A stretch of 64,000 bases of DNA, taken from the NCBI GenBank assembly GCA_963070105.1, contig OY718807.1:5932983-5996982 (forward strand). Direction: 5' to 3'. Below, in pieces: positions 46,814 through 60,600 of the stretch. The notes under the pieces are model-generated. The model made no database searches, was not told where the DNA came from, and worked only from the letters and a program-made list of their open reading frames with translations. The stretch's first letter is position 1. Each line of letters begins with the position of its first letter. A program made the position numbers and the translations under genes. Origin of the DNA: Litomosoides sigmodontis (lineage: Eukaryota; Nematoda; Chromadorea; Rhabditida; Onchocercidae).

Positions 46814-49800
46814 CTACGGGTGGGTTGCTTGTACCTTCAAAAAATCGGGCAAATTCAGCGATTCCGAATTGCTCTCATGCCTGAAACGCAGCTGTTCCAG
46901 AACTGATGAAATCGCAAAAGAAGGTAGAAGTATTTGACAAAATTTAAACAGAATGAAAAAGAAAATATCAACAAAAAGGATAAAGCAAGAATTCCCTCTC
47001 AAATACTTTATATGTGCTCAATATAAGAACATCGCTAGTACCGCTTTGTTATATCTCCAAATAAAACTACGAACGAATGCCTTCAATGAATACTTGTGAT
47101 TTAGGAATATCAAATGGTAGGAATTACACAGAGCACCAGCACCAAGTACGCCACAAAAAACATGAGCAAGAAGATTCTTCAGTTATGTGAAAATTAATCC
47201 TTTCCATTCGACCTCTTTTGACTAAAGCTGTCGAAAGTGTGATCTCTCATGAACTTTAAATCTCGAATTTTTTATGCAACAGAACTGATTTTGCGCATTT
47301 CAGTATGAAATAGGACCTGCTTCCAAGAAGAAATTGATGCAAAAATTGGTAACGCACTAAATGCGCTTTAACTAGAAGATAACTTCTATCAATTACTGAG
47401 AGTAACTGAGAGGAAGGACTGAAATAGTATCTAAGAGTTGTTACTATCTTGTTCACATTTTGAAATCGATTTATGACACTATAATATTTTAAAATACTAG
47501 ATACTATGATGGACATCTTGCTGAATGATCTCGAGACTTACTGTATCATATCTTCGATATCAACAAGCATCGAGTCCTGCTGCATATACAGGGAATCTTT
47601 TTCAACTAATAATCTCATTAATTCCGCATTCTCTTCTGCAAATACATATACAGTGAATAATTACTTCCAGCAAATTATTAATATTGTTTTGTTAAAACTA
47701 TAAAACAAATAAACTTGAGTTAATCGCTCAAATGAGAATTTCATCACAGCAAATATTCCAAAGATCAGTTAGCTAAGTACTCTCCATGGTCTTTCAAGAT
47801 ATATTTCTTATCTTTAACGACAAAAAATGGTAACCTTCCTACCCATCGCTATTACTACTAAGCACTCAATCATTTTCATAGCAACGAATTAAAAGATACC
47901 ATTAATACGTCTGCTAATTTTTTCACTGATTTCTATGAGCTGTTGACATGTCATTTTCGATAACTGCAACCTGAAAATGAAGGTCGAAAGCTCAATTCAT
48001 GTGCTTTCAAATAGATTTTCCAAACTGCTACGCTTTTATAAAGCAAAGAAGTTTTATAAACGTAATGCGAAAGTAATGAATGCGGAGAGCGTTAAGATCT
48101 GCATTTCTAAGAGACATGATAAATTTATGTGAAAACCTGGAAGCTTTCGGAGGAATAGCTGTGGTAAATCGATTCGTGTTGAGCTTTTCAATCTCCATCT
48201 GCATTTTTGCAGCTTGCTTCGCTTTCAGAAGCATCATTTTCGTTTCCTCTTCCAAAACTTGTCGTTTTTCTTCTGAATAATCAAAAAAAGAAAAAAGTGC
48301 AACTGTACTTCAAAGATCGTCCTATTGGGTAGATCTACAACTGCTGCGAATAAGATTGAAAGGATTCCTACAGACATTCCATTTCCACTTATTTCCATTT
48401 AATGCCTGACATAGCGTTCCTAAACAAAACCAGACTAGGAAAATCAACTCGCTTAATCTCCAGTTTGTTTGCATTACCTAACAATGAGTTGTTGGGACTT
48501 GTGTCTTTGTGGCAAATTTTCGGTACCCAGAATCACAGACACCGAAAGATCGACGAAGACAGTAATTGTTTACCAAGAATTTAGCCCTGTAAGCTGTTTT
48601 GTGAATGCTCACAGGAATTTGACTTCTTGGAATTGCCCTAGCACACAATCTGCACATTACACTCGAACTGAACCTAATAACTCTTGTTCCTCTGCCAATC
48701 CACCCGGCTACGAACACTAACATGCAATTTCAATGTCCAAGTGCCTTAAATGTGAAATGAAGTGAAAGATCAAGAACACGAAACACTGATGAAGTACTTT
48801 AGAAATTACAAACCAAACAAGACGGCAGGACGCACAACGAATTAAATTCAGCATTAATAAATTCAGCGTCATTAATAAATAGATAAGGGAAGCTCTTTTA
48901 CCACAGAAAGTGGACGACAATAAATCAATTTTTGTCAAGGTTTTCAAAAAAACACGATACGCCAAGGTAGGAAATTGTGATCCAAAAGAAAATGACGAAA
49001 TTCAAAACGAAACATTTTTGACGTAAATTCCACACGTCGACGAGCAAAGGACAATTAACTTCATGAATGAAATATTAAGATATATAGAAAATTTTTTGAT
49101 GAAATATTAGGGAGCACATATAGTTCGAAAACAATTTATATATTCTTACTTATAGCTGAGACGGCCTGACGTAACTGAGAAGCATTCAAATTAGAGCCAT
49201 CGATCACCGCATTCCTTAGATTCGGTGCAGATTTCGATTTGGGAACGTAAAAGTCATCATCCGAACTTTCCACGTCGTCGTTTCCGTCATCTTTCAGATC
49301 ATTGATATAGCATATCTAACAGATGTGCAAAAATACAAAGAAACAAGATGTAAGCCTTTCCTAATAAACTGGTTATAAAGGATTTGAAAAAGTTAGCCAT
49401 CACGGAATAAATTATTGGAAGAATGCACAAAACCATTTAGAGCAAATTTTTGCATCAGAAAGAATAATATCTCTCAAACTGTTTGCAAATAAAAGATGCA
49501 TAATCTACTCTCAACAAAATTCTACTTACCTGCAAATTCATGCCTGTCTGCAAACGAGGGTTTGATTTCGACGGTCTCCTGTAAACTCCTGGAACCCGCC
49601 CTGCCGTACACTGCTCCACTTGAAGTGCTAATCGGCGTCGCACCTGTAAACAATGCATCATAAAAACTTGAAATACAATGAGAAAAGACAAGGAATTACA
49701 TAATGAGATCGCCTGATTTCCCAGGGATGACAAAAGGCTTTGAGGCAATATTTGCCGATTCCATGTAGTTTCCAGTTAACAGTCAAATGAGCTAAAAGTG

Positions 49801-51268
49801 AAGCTTGAAAAAATTCCTTCAGTGAAAGATTGTGTGACTTGATAAACGAAGCATAAGAGGAACACATTGATAAGTGTAGTAGAAAAAAATAAACTATGGA
49901 ATTATTTTAAATTACAAACATCCCATGACTGGGATCAACAAATCAGTCATGAATTTACACTTTTGCAATTACTCTCAATTTTCAAAACAACTTTTGTTAA
50001 GGTTACATTCCATATATTAAGCAACAATATAGAGGAAATAAAAATATAAAATATCAAGAAAACATGGCTTGAAACTAATAATTACAATACACTCCAATGA
50101 ACAGCCATATGCCTGTTATCACATACTTTTGCATTATAGGCCTATTCCGACTTATGAAAAAATAAGAAATCAAAATCTATTAGGGATTATTAAAGAAAAA
50201 AATGAAAGTGTGGCTTAAAGTCAAAATACACCAGTTTAAGTTGAACAAAGAATCGACAAATTTCTAAAATTAAAATGAAACAATCTTAGTTTAGAATTTT
50301 CTCTCGTCATATACCGCAAAATTTCTCCAATTTTTTTGGATTTTTTAGAGTCAAATAGTAATTATGCGAAAATTCTGCCCCAGATTTGTTGCAGAAGTTA
50401 TTTCACTATGTAGATCTGCCAACAACTAGGAGCAATTGCATGAAAAAAACAGATAAAAAAGCCAAGATAAGAAACTGAAAGTAACCTGTTCGCCAAGTAA
50501 TTTCCTTTCTGTTACTATTCGTTCCTTTGCTGCGCAATTTAATTTTTCTTCCAATTTGTTAAAATCCAGTTGTGGTAAACATGTATCTAAATTATCCAAC
50601 TCCTTATCGATGTATTGCCGCACAGAAGATTTATCCCTTTCATCGGATTTCCATGAATCTGAAATACCGTGGCGCATAGGCCATGATTCAGCGGTTTGCG
50701 CTCCCTCCTGACTCACGGTACCATTCATAGCTGTCTCATCCTTAGAAATCTCCCGGATATCAGTTGTCTCACTAGAACGGTCAAGATGATTGCTCGTTAA
50801 GGTCACTGGGCTCTTTTTTACCGAAAAATCCATATTTTTCAATGAATTGGATTTCTTCCACGAGCTGCATGATTCCAAACTATCCTTCGACATCTGCTCT
50901 GTTCTGTTACATTCAGCAGATTTACCATCTTGATAGTTGGAAGATTTTTCCGGACCCAGAAAAGCGGATGTGGATGTCAAGTCCAAACCCTGAAGCGATA
51001 GCTGTGAAGGGTCTTCAATGGCTGGTCTCGAAGTTGTACTGGACATTTCGAAAGAGTCTTCAGAACATGACGTAGATAAAGCTTGGTTGCAATCCAAAGC
51101 AAATGATTCGATGGATTCCAAACTTGAACTATTGCTTTGCTGATCTAATGAGCTTGAGCTTGCACTTCCAATACGACGTGATTTTATTAAATTATTTAGC
51201 AGTGATTTGGTGCATAGATTATGTCTCGATTCCGCAGTGGTCAATACCTCATTAGGGAGCTGCCACAT
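46814..51268 (-). CDS. Schwannomin-interacting protein 1 (SCHIP1) homologue
   Basis: Exons in transcript order: 51268-50486, 49643-49530, 49315-49150, 48272-48062, 47970-47900, 47635-47542, 46880-46814; every junction closes, giving 501 residues if the first ATG is used. The N-terminal half is Ser/Thr-rich and likely disordered. The conserved C-terminal part follows the SCHIP1 order: KLLGEQ-VRRRLALQVEQ, GMNLQICYINDLKDDG, KSKSAPNLRNAV, ETKMMLLKAKQAAKMQMEIE, then a coiled coil KMTCQQLIEISEKISRRINE and NAELMRLLVEKDSLYMQQDS plus MLVDIEDMIQHESNSESLN. Family knowledge: SCHIP1 binds merlin/schwannomin and ankyrin G and organises cortical cytoskeleton and axon segments. The ATG at 51266-51268 may not be the true start: candidate upstream exons (about 51656-51695 and 51418-51437) join in phase to an acceptor just after that ATG codon region and would extend the N terminus. 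Transcribed divergently from ppk-3. Confidence 0.85.
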
Positions 51269-52574
51269 TGTGTGGTGAATTTAAGGTGGGAAGGATGGGT
51301 GCTGTTAATAATAGCAAGAGTGAAATAAGGGACATAAATAAAGGGAAACAGATAAAAAGGACCAATCCGTATTTCACAAAGTTTGATTGCAGTGAATGGC
51401 GCAAATCGATTAGTTACCAGATTCCACTTCAGAACTGCTAGGAGAAAAAATGCTCTTTTCTTCTCAACGTTTCTCAACTATTAAAAAATATGAAACGGAT
51501 GGCTGAAGCCGTAGTTTTGCCACGGGATTCGCATCAATAAATGTCGATTGTTAAAAAAAATATTCGTCATCAATTGCCATCATAGCATCCACTGAAAATT
51601 TGGCGTTATATTCTCCCGCTTCGTTTTTTCGTATTGATTATTATACAAACTCACAAGACAAACGTTCTGCTTCCAAATCAGCAGAACTGTCCACCTGAAA
51701 AAAGAATCTATCAGAAATCTCACTGTAATTTCGTTCTTAACAACACGTACGAAATGGTCATAGCTACTTCAATTTAAAAAAAAAACAAAAAGAAGCAGTT
51801 TTAGCTTGAAAACAAAGGTATCTTTAAATATTTGGAAATTTGAATCAGCACTTAATGCGCTTTCTCAAAGAAATGAATAATATATGGTAACGCAGATATC
51901 TATCCAGATATCCGATTTTATGGATGGATGAAAGAATAGCATGCAAGAGCAGTTATGAGAGAATCAAAGGGAAGATAAATGTGTTAAAAATGCCATCTCA
52001 ACAAGATTTGTGAATAAATTTTTTGAGACTTTCTTCCCAAGATTGTGGTGTAATTCAAACTATAATTGTTCTTATAATCATGAAACACTAATAAATATCG
52101 CGTAATTTGCATTTTGATGGTGTCATTTTGAATCCATTTATCATCCTGCTGCAATAGAGTTAAATGCGCAGAGCTTTTAAAGCTGAATTTTCTTTTCTAA
52201 ATATAAGCATGAAATAAGCAAACTAGAAAGACAACAGAAAACAGTCAAACTATGCAGAGGATGACATGAAATTTGTGCTCATGAAGGAGAAGTATCAACG
52301 TGAAAGTGAAACGTGAAAGTTAATAAAAAGAAAAAACCAAATCAAATCAGTGCCACTAATGATGGAACAGCAATACTTCATCGGTGAGACAAGTAGTGAA
52401 TTGAAATGTGGTTGATTTGTGATGACTGGTAAAGGAGATGATAGATAGCTACATGCAAAACTAATTTCATTAATGCTCTTAGTCAAAACCAATCCTTTGG
52501 CAGTGAATCGCTGTCGGTGAAGATCGATAGGATACAGCGGTTACTGCACAAATCAGTTCAGTTTTTAAACTGGT

Positions 52575-52651
52575 CACACACACACACACACACACACGCA
52601 CGTATATATATATACAGGCATACACACAAGGTGCATAGACATGTAGACAGA

Positions 52652-52682
<31 letters not shown>
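52575..52682. repeat. Compound (AC)n-(TA)n-(AC)n microsatellites
   Basis: AC repeat at 52575-52601, TA at 52603-52615 and a second AC run at 52652-52682. Long Val/Cys and Thr/His ORFs on both strands are shadows of these. Confidence 0.95.
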
Positions 52683-52683
<1 letters not shown>

Positions 52684-52831
52684 ACCATCACACATGCAGT
52701 TACGAACTTGCTGTTCGTTTGCGAATGTCAGTGATTAGCTTCGATTTTAATGAAAAACTAAATGACTAACATTTGCAGTGAACAAAAGGTGAATTTCGAT
52801 ACGTGCAGTTTCTTGATTTAAGAGGAATGAG

Positions 52832-53089
52832 TTATGTTCGGTGCAGATCCGTTGATGTTGCAGAAATTTCAAGATGAGGAAGGGACCGGACCATGCTACT
52901 GATAGCGTAACATTCTCTCTTTTGGCTTGCTACTGACTGCATTGTTAAATGAGTAGTAGGAGCAGGTTGTGGAGTCAAAGTTCGGTCTTCAATTTGAGGT
53001 TCAAACGCCTGCTCAGCATATTTTGTCCAAATTTCAACCACTTCTTTCAAACTGGTATAAATACCTATGGTTGATGGCATCCGACGCAT
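52832..53089 (-). other. Candidate 5' coding exon, possibly of the SCHIP1 homologue
   Basis: Minus-strand ATG-started frame of 85 residues (MRRMPSTIGIYTSLKEVVEI, WTKYAEQAFEPQIEDRTL, then Pro/Thr/Ser-rich), with possible phase-0 donors at CAGTCA|gtagca and AGCATG|gtccgg. It has better codon use than its surroundings and lies upstream of SCHIP1 on the same strand. No homology is recognised; it could be an alternative first exon, a small gene or chance. Confidence 0.3.
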
Positions 53090-54563
53090 GGAGAAAATTA
53101 GCCTTTACAAACCTCTCTGCAAGGTTACTTTTTATTTCAATGCGAGTTTTATTTCAATTGTTGAACATTGACTTTGGCTTTTAGAAATTTAAATTGAGGG
53201 TACTTTAGAACTCAGGAGCGAGTTATACGAAAATGGAAAATGATTTTGTGGAATGTTCGCTAATAAAAAATAAACCTCCAAACGAACTACTCCATCAAAC
53301 CATCACTGATAGGCTAAACATAGGACTGGAAACACAAAAAGCAATTAATGAAAAATGTTCGAATTGGCGAGCAAATAATTTACATTAATTGCGATTGATA
53401 TAATACCTCTGGAGCAAATTGCAAAGTAATCTGTAAATTGCATTTTACTCTGTTCCTAAAGTAAACTGTAAAGTCATAGGACAGTCTTTCCTTCGTTCAT
53501 TTCTTGATGAACAGAATTTCACTCTCATCCAGAAAAGTTGGAGATTTGGAATTTCGAGCTTTTTTGCTTTTTTGAACTCTACAATCTCTCCATAATCAAA
53601 ATTATCGAACCGAATTTCAAACTGTTCATGAACTACAATTCCAAAGTAACTGTTCTTAATCCTATTTCACATTCATAATAATTAATCTTGTCCAAAAAAG
53701 CCATTGAAGTTGAAACTTGAACTTATGGAAAGTTGTCTCCAGTAGGGAGGTGCAAATAACTACCTCGTGATTTTCGGGGGAGGCAGTATTAATTTTCGTC
53801 TATTCCTTACCGAATAATCGAAAATAGAAATACATTCGTCATTATTGAATTCATTCGAAAATCATACATTATAGATCCGCGGGATTCTACGAGAACGTAA
53901 CTGGACTTTTATATCATTAGGTTTTTTACCCGTTGCACATGCCCATGTTTTCCTTCGCACATGAAAGATCACAGCTCAAATGAGCTTTCGAATCTCCGAA
54001 ACCTGACAGTAGTAAACTTCTCCTGCATTTGAATTACCGCTGATAACTCCCAGAAAGTAAACATTAAATGAACACTTCAATTTTTGGATGTTTTCAAACT
54101 TTGTTGTGAGCGAAGAAGCAAAGATAATTCGGAGCGAGCATTTAGGATTCGTTTCACGCCATTTTCTGCAGAGAGTTATGAATCAAAAACTGAATGTATT
54201 TGTTGTTACAACTATTAGTAAGACTTCAAAAACTTCGAAAAACACTCCATCAACAAGACACACGAGAAAAACTCATAAAGCTTACAAAAAACATCAAAAT
54301 AACACCAACACATCGAGTCTCCTTTTGATGCGGTATCTCACGTAGTCCGTTAAATTCCACCCTGATAATAGTTTTGTTCTTTTCATGAAATTGGTTCGCT
54401 TTACGGTTGTTAAAGTTGGAAGTTGGATTTGAATTGGTTCGAGCTCTCACTGTTCTTTAAAGTGATTCACCCGCATTTTTTTAACATATACACTCTCATT
54501 CTAGGAAAGAGCTACCAATGGAACTTCGTTGAAAAACATGAAGTGCTTGCTGTATTGTTTTCA
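53090..54563. other. Upstream region between divergent SCHIP1 and ppk-3
   Basis: AT-rich, about 1.5 kb, expected to carry promoters for both directions. The Lys/Thr-rich ORF at 54088-54345 has no splice or motif support. Confidence 0.45.
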
Positions 54564-54575
54564 TGTTTTTCTCAG
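54564..54575 (+). promoter_or_regulatory. Candidate trans-splice acceptor of ppk-3
   Basis: A tgtttttctcag acceptor lies 35 nt before the ATG at 54611, and no earlier ppk-3-like exon was found. This arrangement fits addition of a spliced leader to the first exon, but a cis-spliced upstream exon cannot be excluded. Confidence 0.4.
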
Positions 54576-54610
54576 TGAAACTCCATTTAGAACGGTGTCA
54601 AGGTAGTCTA

Positions 54611-57600
54611 ATGCATCAGCAAATTCAAGGTATGGATAAACCAGCTGACGATGATACATGTATCACCTATTTCGCACCTCATCCTGAAGAAATGTCTGAT
54701 GAAGCAGTGAGAGCCGTGTCATCCACTTCGTCTAGCATCTTCGGGAACTTTTTGAATCGATTTTTCAAATCGGCCAAAGACATCAGCCTAAGCGGAAATG
54801 AAGATGGGATGGCTACATCGATATCATCGTCTGAAAATAGCAAAAATTCCGATCAATCCAAGCATGATGAAATAGAGGCGTCAAACATTTCTACGAGTAA
54901 AACATTTATTTTTCATTGATGCTACATGTAAATTCGTTTTGGTTATTTTATCACCGATAGGTGTTATGACCCTTCTGTACTTCTATTTTCATACGATAGG
55001 TAAGAAAATCACAATTCCACTCGTTTGTTGGACTAGTAAAGGACGAATTCTTGAATGATTTACTTGGTTAACTTCTTTTTTTTCAATAACATATCAATAT
55101 CAGTAAATAGTAATGTGTTTTGATAACTGTTGGGTGTTCATTCTAATAGCCATTTGTATACCATGTTTAAGCATGTTTAGAGAATGAAGCTGGAAGGATT
55201 AGTATAAATTCAAAGGAAAACAGTGAAAGTGGAAGTGATACTGTGGGAGAAAGAAAAAGAGCACGTATTCCTTTTGCTTCTGTCCTCAAAAGACGAAATC
55301 CTTGTCTTCTGGATTACGAAAGGTTAGGTTTATTAAAGCATTCTTTAGTAACGATTTTTAGGATTATCTTTTGCTTGTTTTTATTTTCGATACTCATAAA
55401 TTCATTTGTAGGAGTGATTTTCGGCGTTATTGGATGCCAGATTCTAGTGGACGGGAATGTTATGAATGCCAGGAACGTTTCTCTGCTTTTAGAAGGCGAC
55501 ATCACTGTCGTTTATGTGGACAAATATTTTGTTCAAAATGTTGTGGTGTCCAAATTTCTGGATCATTATTAGGTTTGTTGAATTTGTGTTTGAGAGTAAC
55601 GTCCTATTCTTAGATGAATTAAATAATTAGAGGGGACATGTCTGTGTAGGAAATTTTTTAATTTACACTTAGTTTACATTATAATAATGAAGGCAAGCAT
55701 GGATTCCTTGAAGGAATAACTAATCCATTATTAATGCAAAAATTTCTCATCATTAACAATGGATTAGGTAGGTTGTTGTAATTTTCCATTAATTTGCTTG
55801 TAATTTTAAGTATATCGTCACCATTAGCGATCATCGATGACATGCAGTTTTTGCAGGTTTGTACGTTGTAATGAGGTTCTAGGTAAACTTTATTTGGAGG
55901 AAATCAGTATTTTGTAGAATGGTTAAAATTTAGAGAATCATAATTTATTGCAGGTTATACGGGCGATTTAAGGCTGTGTACTTACTGTGCACATATTATA
56001 GTTTCGAATTTACCGCAGGTGGAATCAAAATTGGAGGATAGGCCTAGTTCGCCAGTTTGTGACCAAAAATCAATGCATGAAGCGGGTGTTTCAGTCTCCA
56101 CGATTTTTGCAGGTTCAGATATTGCAGTTTGAAAAAGGTTTTATAACGAATTTTTCGTTGTCATTATGATTATAACATAAATTTTTGATAATTCGGAACT
56201 TGTTGATAATGGAACTTTACGATGGAACAAACATCCAAACATTGCGCTTTCTAGGGCCAGTATCTTGGTCGCTGAATTCATCTGCTGTTGTGGATGAGAA
56301 TACTGAGGATGGAACATCACTTCACTTCGCAGTTCCAAAAAAGTCTTCGATGAAGCTTGATTCTCCTGCTCAACTTTCTGTAACGGAATTGGCCATGTAT
56401 AACTCAGGTGTTCAGTGTTCGGCTACTCAAGATGTTGAAGATGATCATGAACCCGAATGGGTAAAAAATATTGAGATGACTGATAATGTGAAGCCAGTGG
56501 ATTCGTCGAATTTGGTTTGTTGTTTGGGAATGTTAAAAATAAGTTTAAAATGAAACAGAAATCAAAAAAAGGGTATCTTTTCTGGTTTAGAAAACATTTG
56601 ATCAAATGATGCTACTATTGTTGGGGTTAGAATGATTTAGTGCGGCTATAGTCCAGTTTTCTTACGAGGTTTTGCACTTTTTATATAGTTTGTTGAATAT
56701 CTCGAACGTTTCTTTAATTTTTTCATTTTTCTGATACAGATTATTTGATTTTTCCTCAATAGTATAGTATTAGATTTAGTCTGGCAGCTGCTTTGAGTAG
56801 ATTTTGATTTCTTCCAGAAGCCAGAACCTATGGATTACTCGCACTTGGCATCACAAAAGGATGACATGAACACCGAAAACATGTCAAACTTTGATGTGGA
56901 TAACGGACAACCCACGCGAAAAACTTCGTCATCAAAACCAGAAAATGTAGACTGTCGTTTCAGTGAAACAATTGAAAGATGTTTTGAAATTCAATCAGAA
57001 AAACTTATTTTACATCTTTTCAATCGTGAGGGTTTGGATCCCAGAGAGTTAGTTTGTCTTAATTTTTTAATCTTATTAGTTTAAACTCAGTTTTATTGTC
57101 GCATTGTTCTACTGGTGATTTACTTGGGATTTGTAAAATATGGGATAGTGCAAGTGCTTTGAAAGTTGAAAGTGTTTTGTTCATTACTGTTTTCCTGACA
57201 TAAATACCATTTAATGAGAAATGATCTATAAAACGATGGTTTAGGTGGTGGGACATCATATGGTCCGTGAGTCATATTGTTTCATCAATTGTTAAAGTTG
57301 ATATGGGGGGACGAAAAAATGCAAATGTTATGAAACATGCTCACATCAAAAGTCTTCATGTTGCAGTTGAAAAACCCTCTGCAAAGGTTAGTTTTTTTAC
57401 AATTTATAATATGAGTAGATTTATTCATGTTCGGATAAATAATGTAAGAAAAGATATGGGAGCCAACTGTCTGTAATTTTGATTGGCCAAAGTACGTGTG
57501 CAGATTGGATGGAATTGGGAATTTCGACTTCAATCAGTAATCATGACTAGGGTAATTGTTACTATCAGCAATTTGGTATTTGTTCCAGGTAATAGAAGGG

Positions 57601-60600
57601 ACAGTGTGTAGCAAAAGCATTCGCCATGAATCGATGCCGAGCGAGATTCGTAATGCATCAGTTTTAACCTTGGAAGGGAGCATTGAATATGAACGGGTTA
57701 ACGATAAGCTTTCTTCGATTGAACCAATAATTTCACAGGTTTTGTGTAATTCATGATTTTCAGAAGTTCTAAACATTTTCTTTTGTTAAAAATGCCGTTT
57801 GAATTTCATCGTTACAGAATGCATAGAACATAGCTTTCCAGAATATGTTTTCTTTTTAGCTTCAAGTTAAAAACTCTTGTTGCTTTATTTTATAGTTATC
57901 TTAAATTTTTTATTTTTTTACGGGAGATTAGTTACAGGAGAGTGAATATTTACGAAATCAAGTGGAACGAATGCTTTCACATCGCCCGTCAGTGGTACTT
58001 GTTGAGCGTAATGTAGCTGGTTTAGCCGTACAGATGTTATTGCATGCTGGGATCACATTAGTTTCGAACATTAAACCACGCGTTTTGCAAAGAATTGCGA
58101 GAAGTACTGGGGCCGATGTGATGCCTTCACTTGATGCACAAATTTTGAACCAAAAAATTGGATTTTGTCCATTTTTTCGACAAGAGAAGATTCAGTTAGC
58201 GGATGGAAAATACAAATGTTTATTGGTCAGAGTCATTTTTAATCACAACTACTTTCATTTAGATTTGGCATTTGAAATAGATATCGTATGAATTATTGTC
58301 AGTTGTGAAAAGGACAAAAAGAAAGAGATAACAAGCAGTAAAATTTTTCTTGGGGAATTATACTTTCGAAATTTTGGTATTCATATTTCTGCAATTTGAG
58401 CAACAAGAATTTAGAAGCACAATTTCATAATGTCGAGACTGAATAACGATTAACTTTTTCAGATGTTTGAAGAATGCCAACGTGAATTAGGTTGCTCTGT
58501 GTTATTGCGAGGAAACTCAAAAAGAGATTTGAGGACAGCTAAACGGATCTTACATTATGCAATTCTGATGTTATATTCTAATAATCTTGAAGTGAAACTA
58601 TTGTCCAACTGTGGTACAACTCTGACAAATCAATCTGCCGATTGTGATGTTTGCTCTGTTAATTCTGCTGAACTGAATGCAAACAAGGTCATCCTTCTAG
58701 TATTTTGGTCGCGGGCATTATATATATATATATAATGTAATAATAGTGTAATATATATAATATATACATAGTATATAACATATACATATAATTTCACGCA
58801 GTTTCGGTTCCACTGTTTATAGCTCGATGTAGAAATTTCCAGGACAGCTTCTGTATTCGTTTAAAGAAGTCCACTCTTTCACCTTCTCCTTTGATCAATT
58901 TTGGAATTCCCTTTCTAGAAACATCGAAAGGTCGACGATGTTCTCTAAGAAAGTTTTTCAACCGTTTCATTAGCAGTTTGTCAGCTGAAAATAATAGCAG
59001 CAGGTGAAATATTGCAGTATAAATAAATCATTGCTTCTGTGAAAAAGAAAATTCCTAAGTCATGTTGGTCGAGTTATTTATTCCAGTCATGTTTTTTCTC
59101 AATTTTTTTTTCGAGCATCTTGAGCAAATCTTGTATCTTGTGATGACTGATCTTCAGAAAATACTTGGACTGCGAAACAGAAGAAAACTCTCCATTGGAA
59201 ATATCCCGTCATCCTTTTGTAAAAAATGTCACCTTAACGGAACTGGATGAAGATGCTATTGCTTCCTTTCGAGCCTTTTCAGGTTGCATACTTCGGTGCA
59301 ACATTAACAAGCAGAATCGTATTCGCCCACGGTTGATTTATATCTTTTTGAAAAATTATTTTTGTGGATATATTTTTAAAATAATAAAATAATGCAGTTG
59401 CAACGTTAGTGGTAGACTAATACGAAATTATAAAGTCATTTGGGTAACATACACTTATGCACCGCTGGCATTAAATTTTAGAAAATTTCAAAGTCACAGT
59501 CAACTTTAGTCACATTTCGACCCACATATTAAGTAGTGGAATGTGAGAAAGGTGACGGACTTGTTAGAGTGCAAAAAATACATTAAAATGTTAATAAGTG
59601 AAGAGGATTGCAGAAAAGAAACAGTTCCAAATAGAGAAGTTGAAGATATACTGGATCCACTTGCTCATCAACAAATATCAGTTCTTTTTGGATCATTCTG
59701 TGCAAAATCGCCAAATGCACCACTGTTTTGTATTCGGCCCTGGGTTGTAAATATGGACTATTATGGTGTTAACGATATGTCTTTGGGTGATTTCTTGAGA
59801 AAGTTTGTCATCTTGCCATTTAAATTCTTTAAAATTTATCATCTTTTCGCGTAAATTCATTTTGTTGAAAATCTCCCATAAAAATGGAGTAATTAGTGTA
59901 TTTTGTTGGGAGTTAATGTAGAATTTATAACCATTTTAGGTATTGCTTTAACAGAGCATATCAATGTCCATCTGCAAATTGTGATTTGCCAATGATGGAA
60001 CATTCTCGAAGACTGGTTCATAGGAATGTTTGTGTGGAAATAACAACACAGAATTATGTACATTTAAGTGGTGAATCCAACAGTGCAGCACAAGATGAAC
60101 AAAGTGACACTTTGCTTGGCTGGCATTATTGCCCAAAGTACTCAAGATTTCAATTTACAACTTGAATAAATTTTGCGTTGAGAGCTTTTTTGCACTTTAC
60201 GATCTATTTTTCTTTAGTGATTTTGAAATTTCGAAGTTGCTATTTTCTTCTTATAATATCCTAGTACATTAACTGTTGCTTTCACTCATTGTTTTAGCAT
60301 ATTATTTTACTTAGGTGTAAGGCGTCGTCCTCTGTAGTACCACTGTCAGAAAGCATATGTCGGCTGAGTTTTGCTCGCTATCTGAATTATTTAGCAAATG
60401 GTGCTTATGCAACATGCAAGATTAACTCACTTTTACAGGTGGGCCAGATATTTTTATCGTTCGTAACATTGTTTATTGTAGCGAAATTGAATCACTCGAA
60501 AGAATGGAGCGACGTATCTATTATATATTTATAACCATATTTTTTATGTATTTATAACTCCATTTTTCTTGAATATTTTTTGTTTAGAAGTGTGAACATT

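Noticed and set aside
50842..51075. Plus-strand ORF opposite the large SCHIP1 exon
   Set aside because: Antisense shadow of a Ser-rich coding exon; the minus frame has conserved C-terminal continuation.
52479..52738. ORFs on both strands with Val-Cys and Thr-His repeats
   Set aside because: They are translations of AC/TA microsatellites with no splice or motif support.
54088..54345. Lys/Thr-rich ORF upstream of ppk-3
   Set aside because: Low-complexity, no in-phase splice to ppk-3 exon 1 and no family resemblance.
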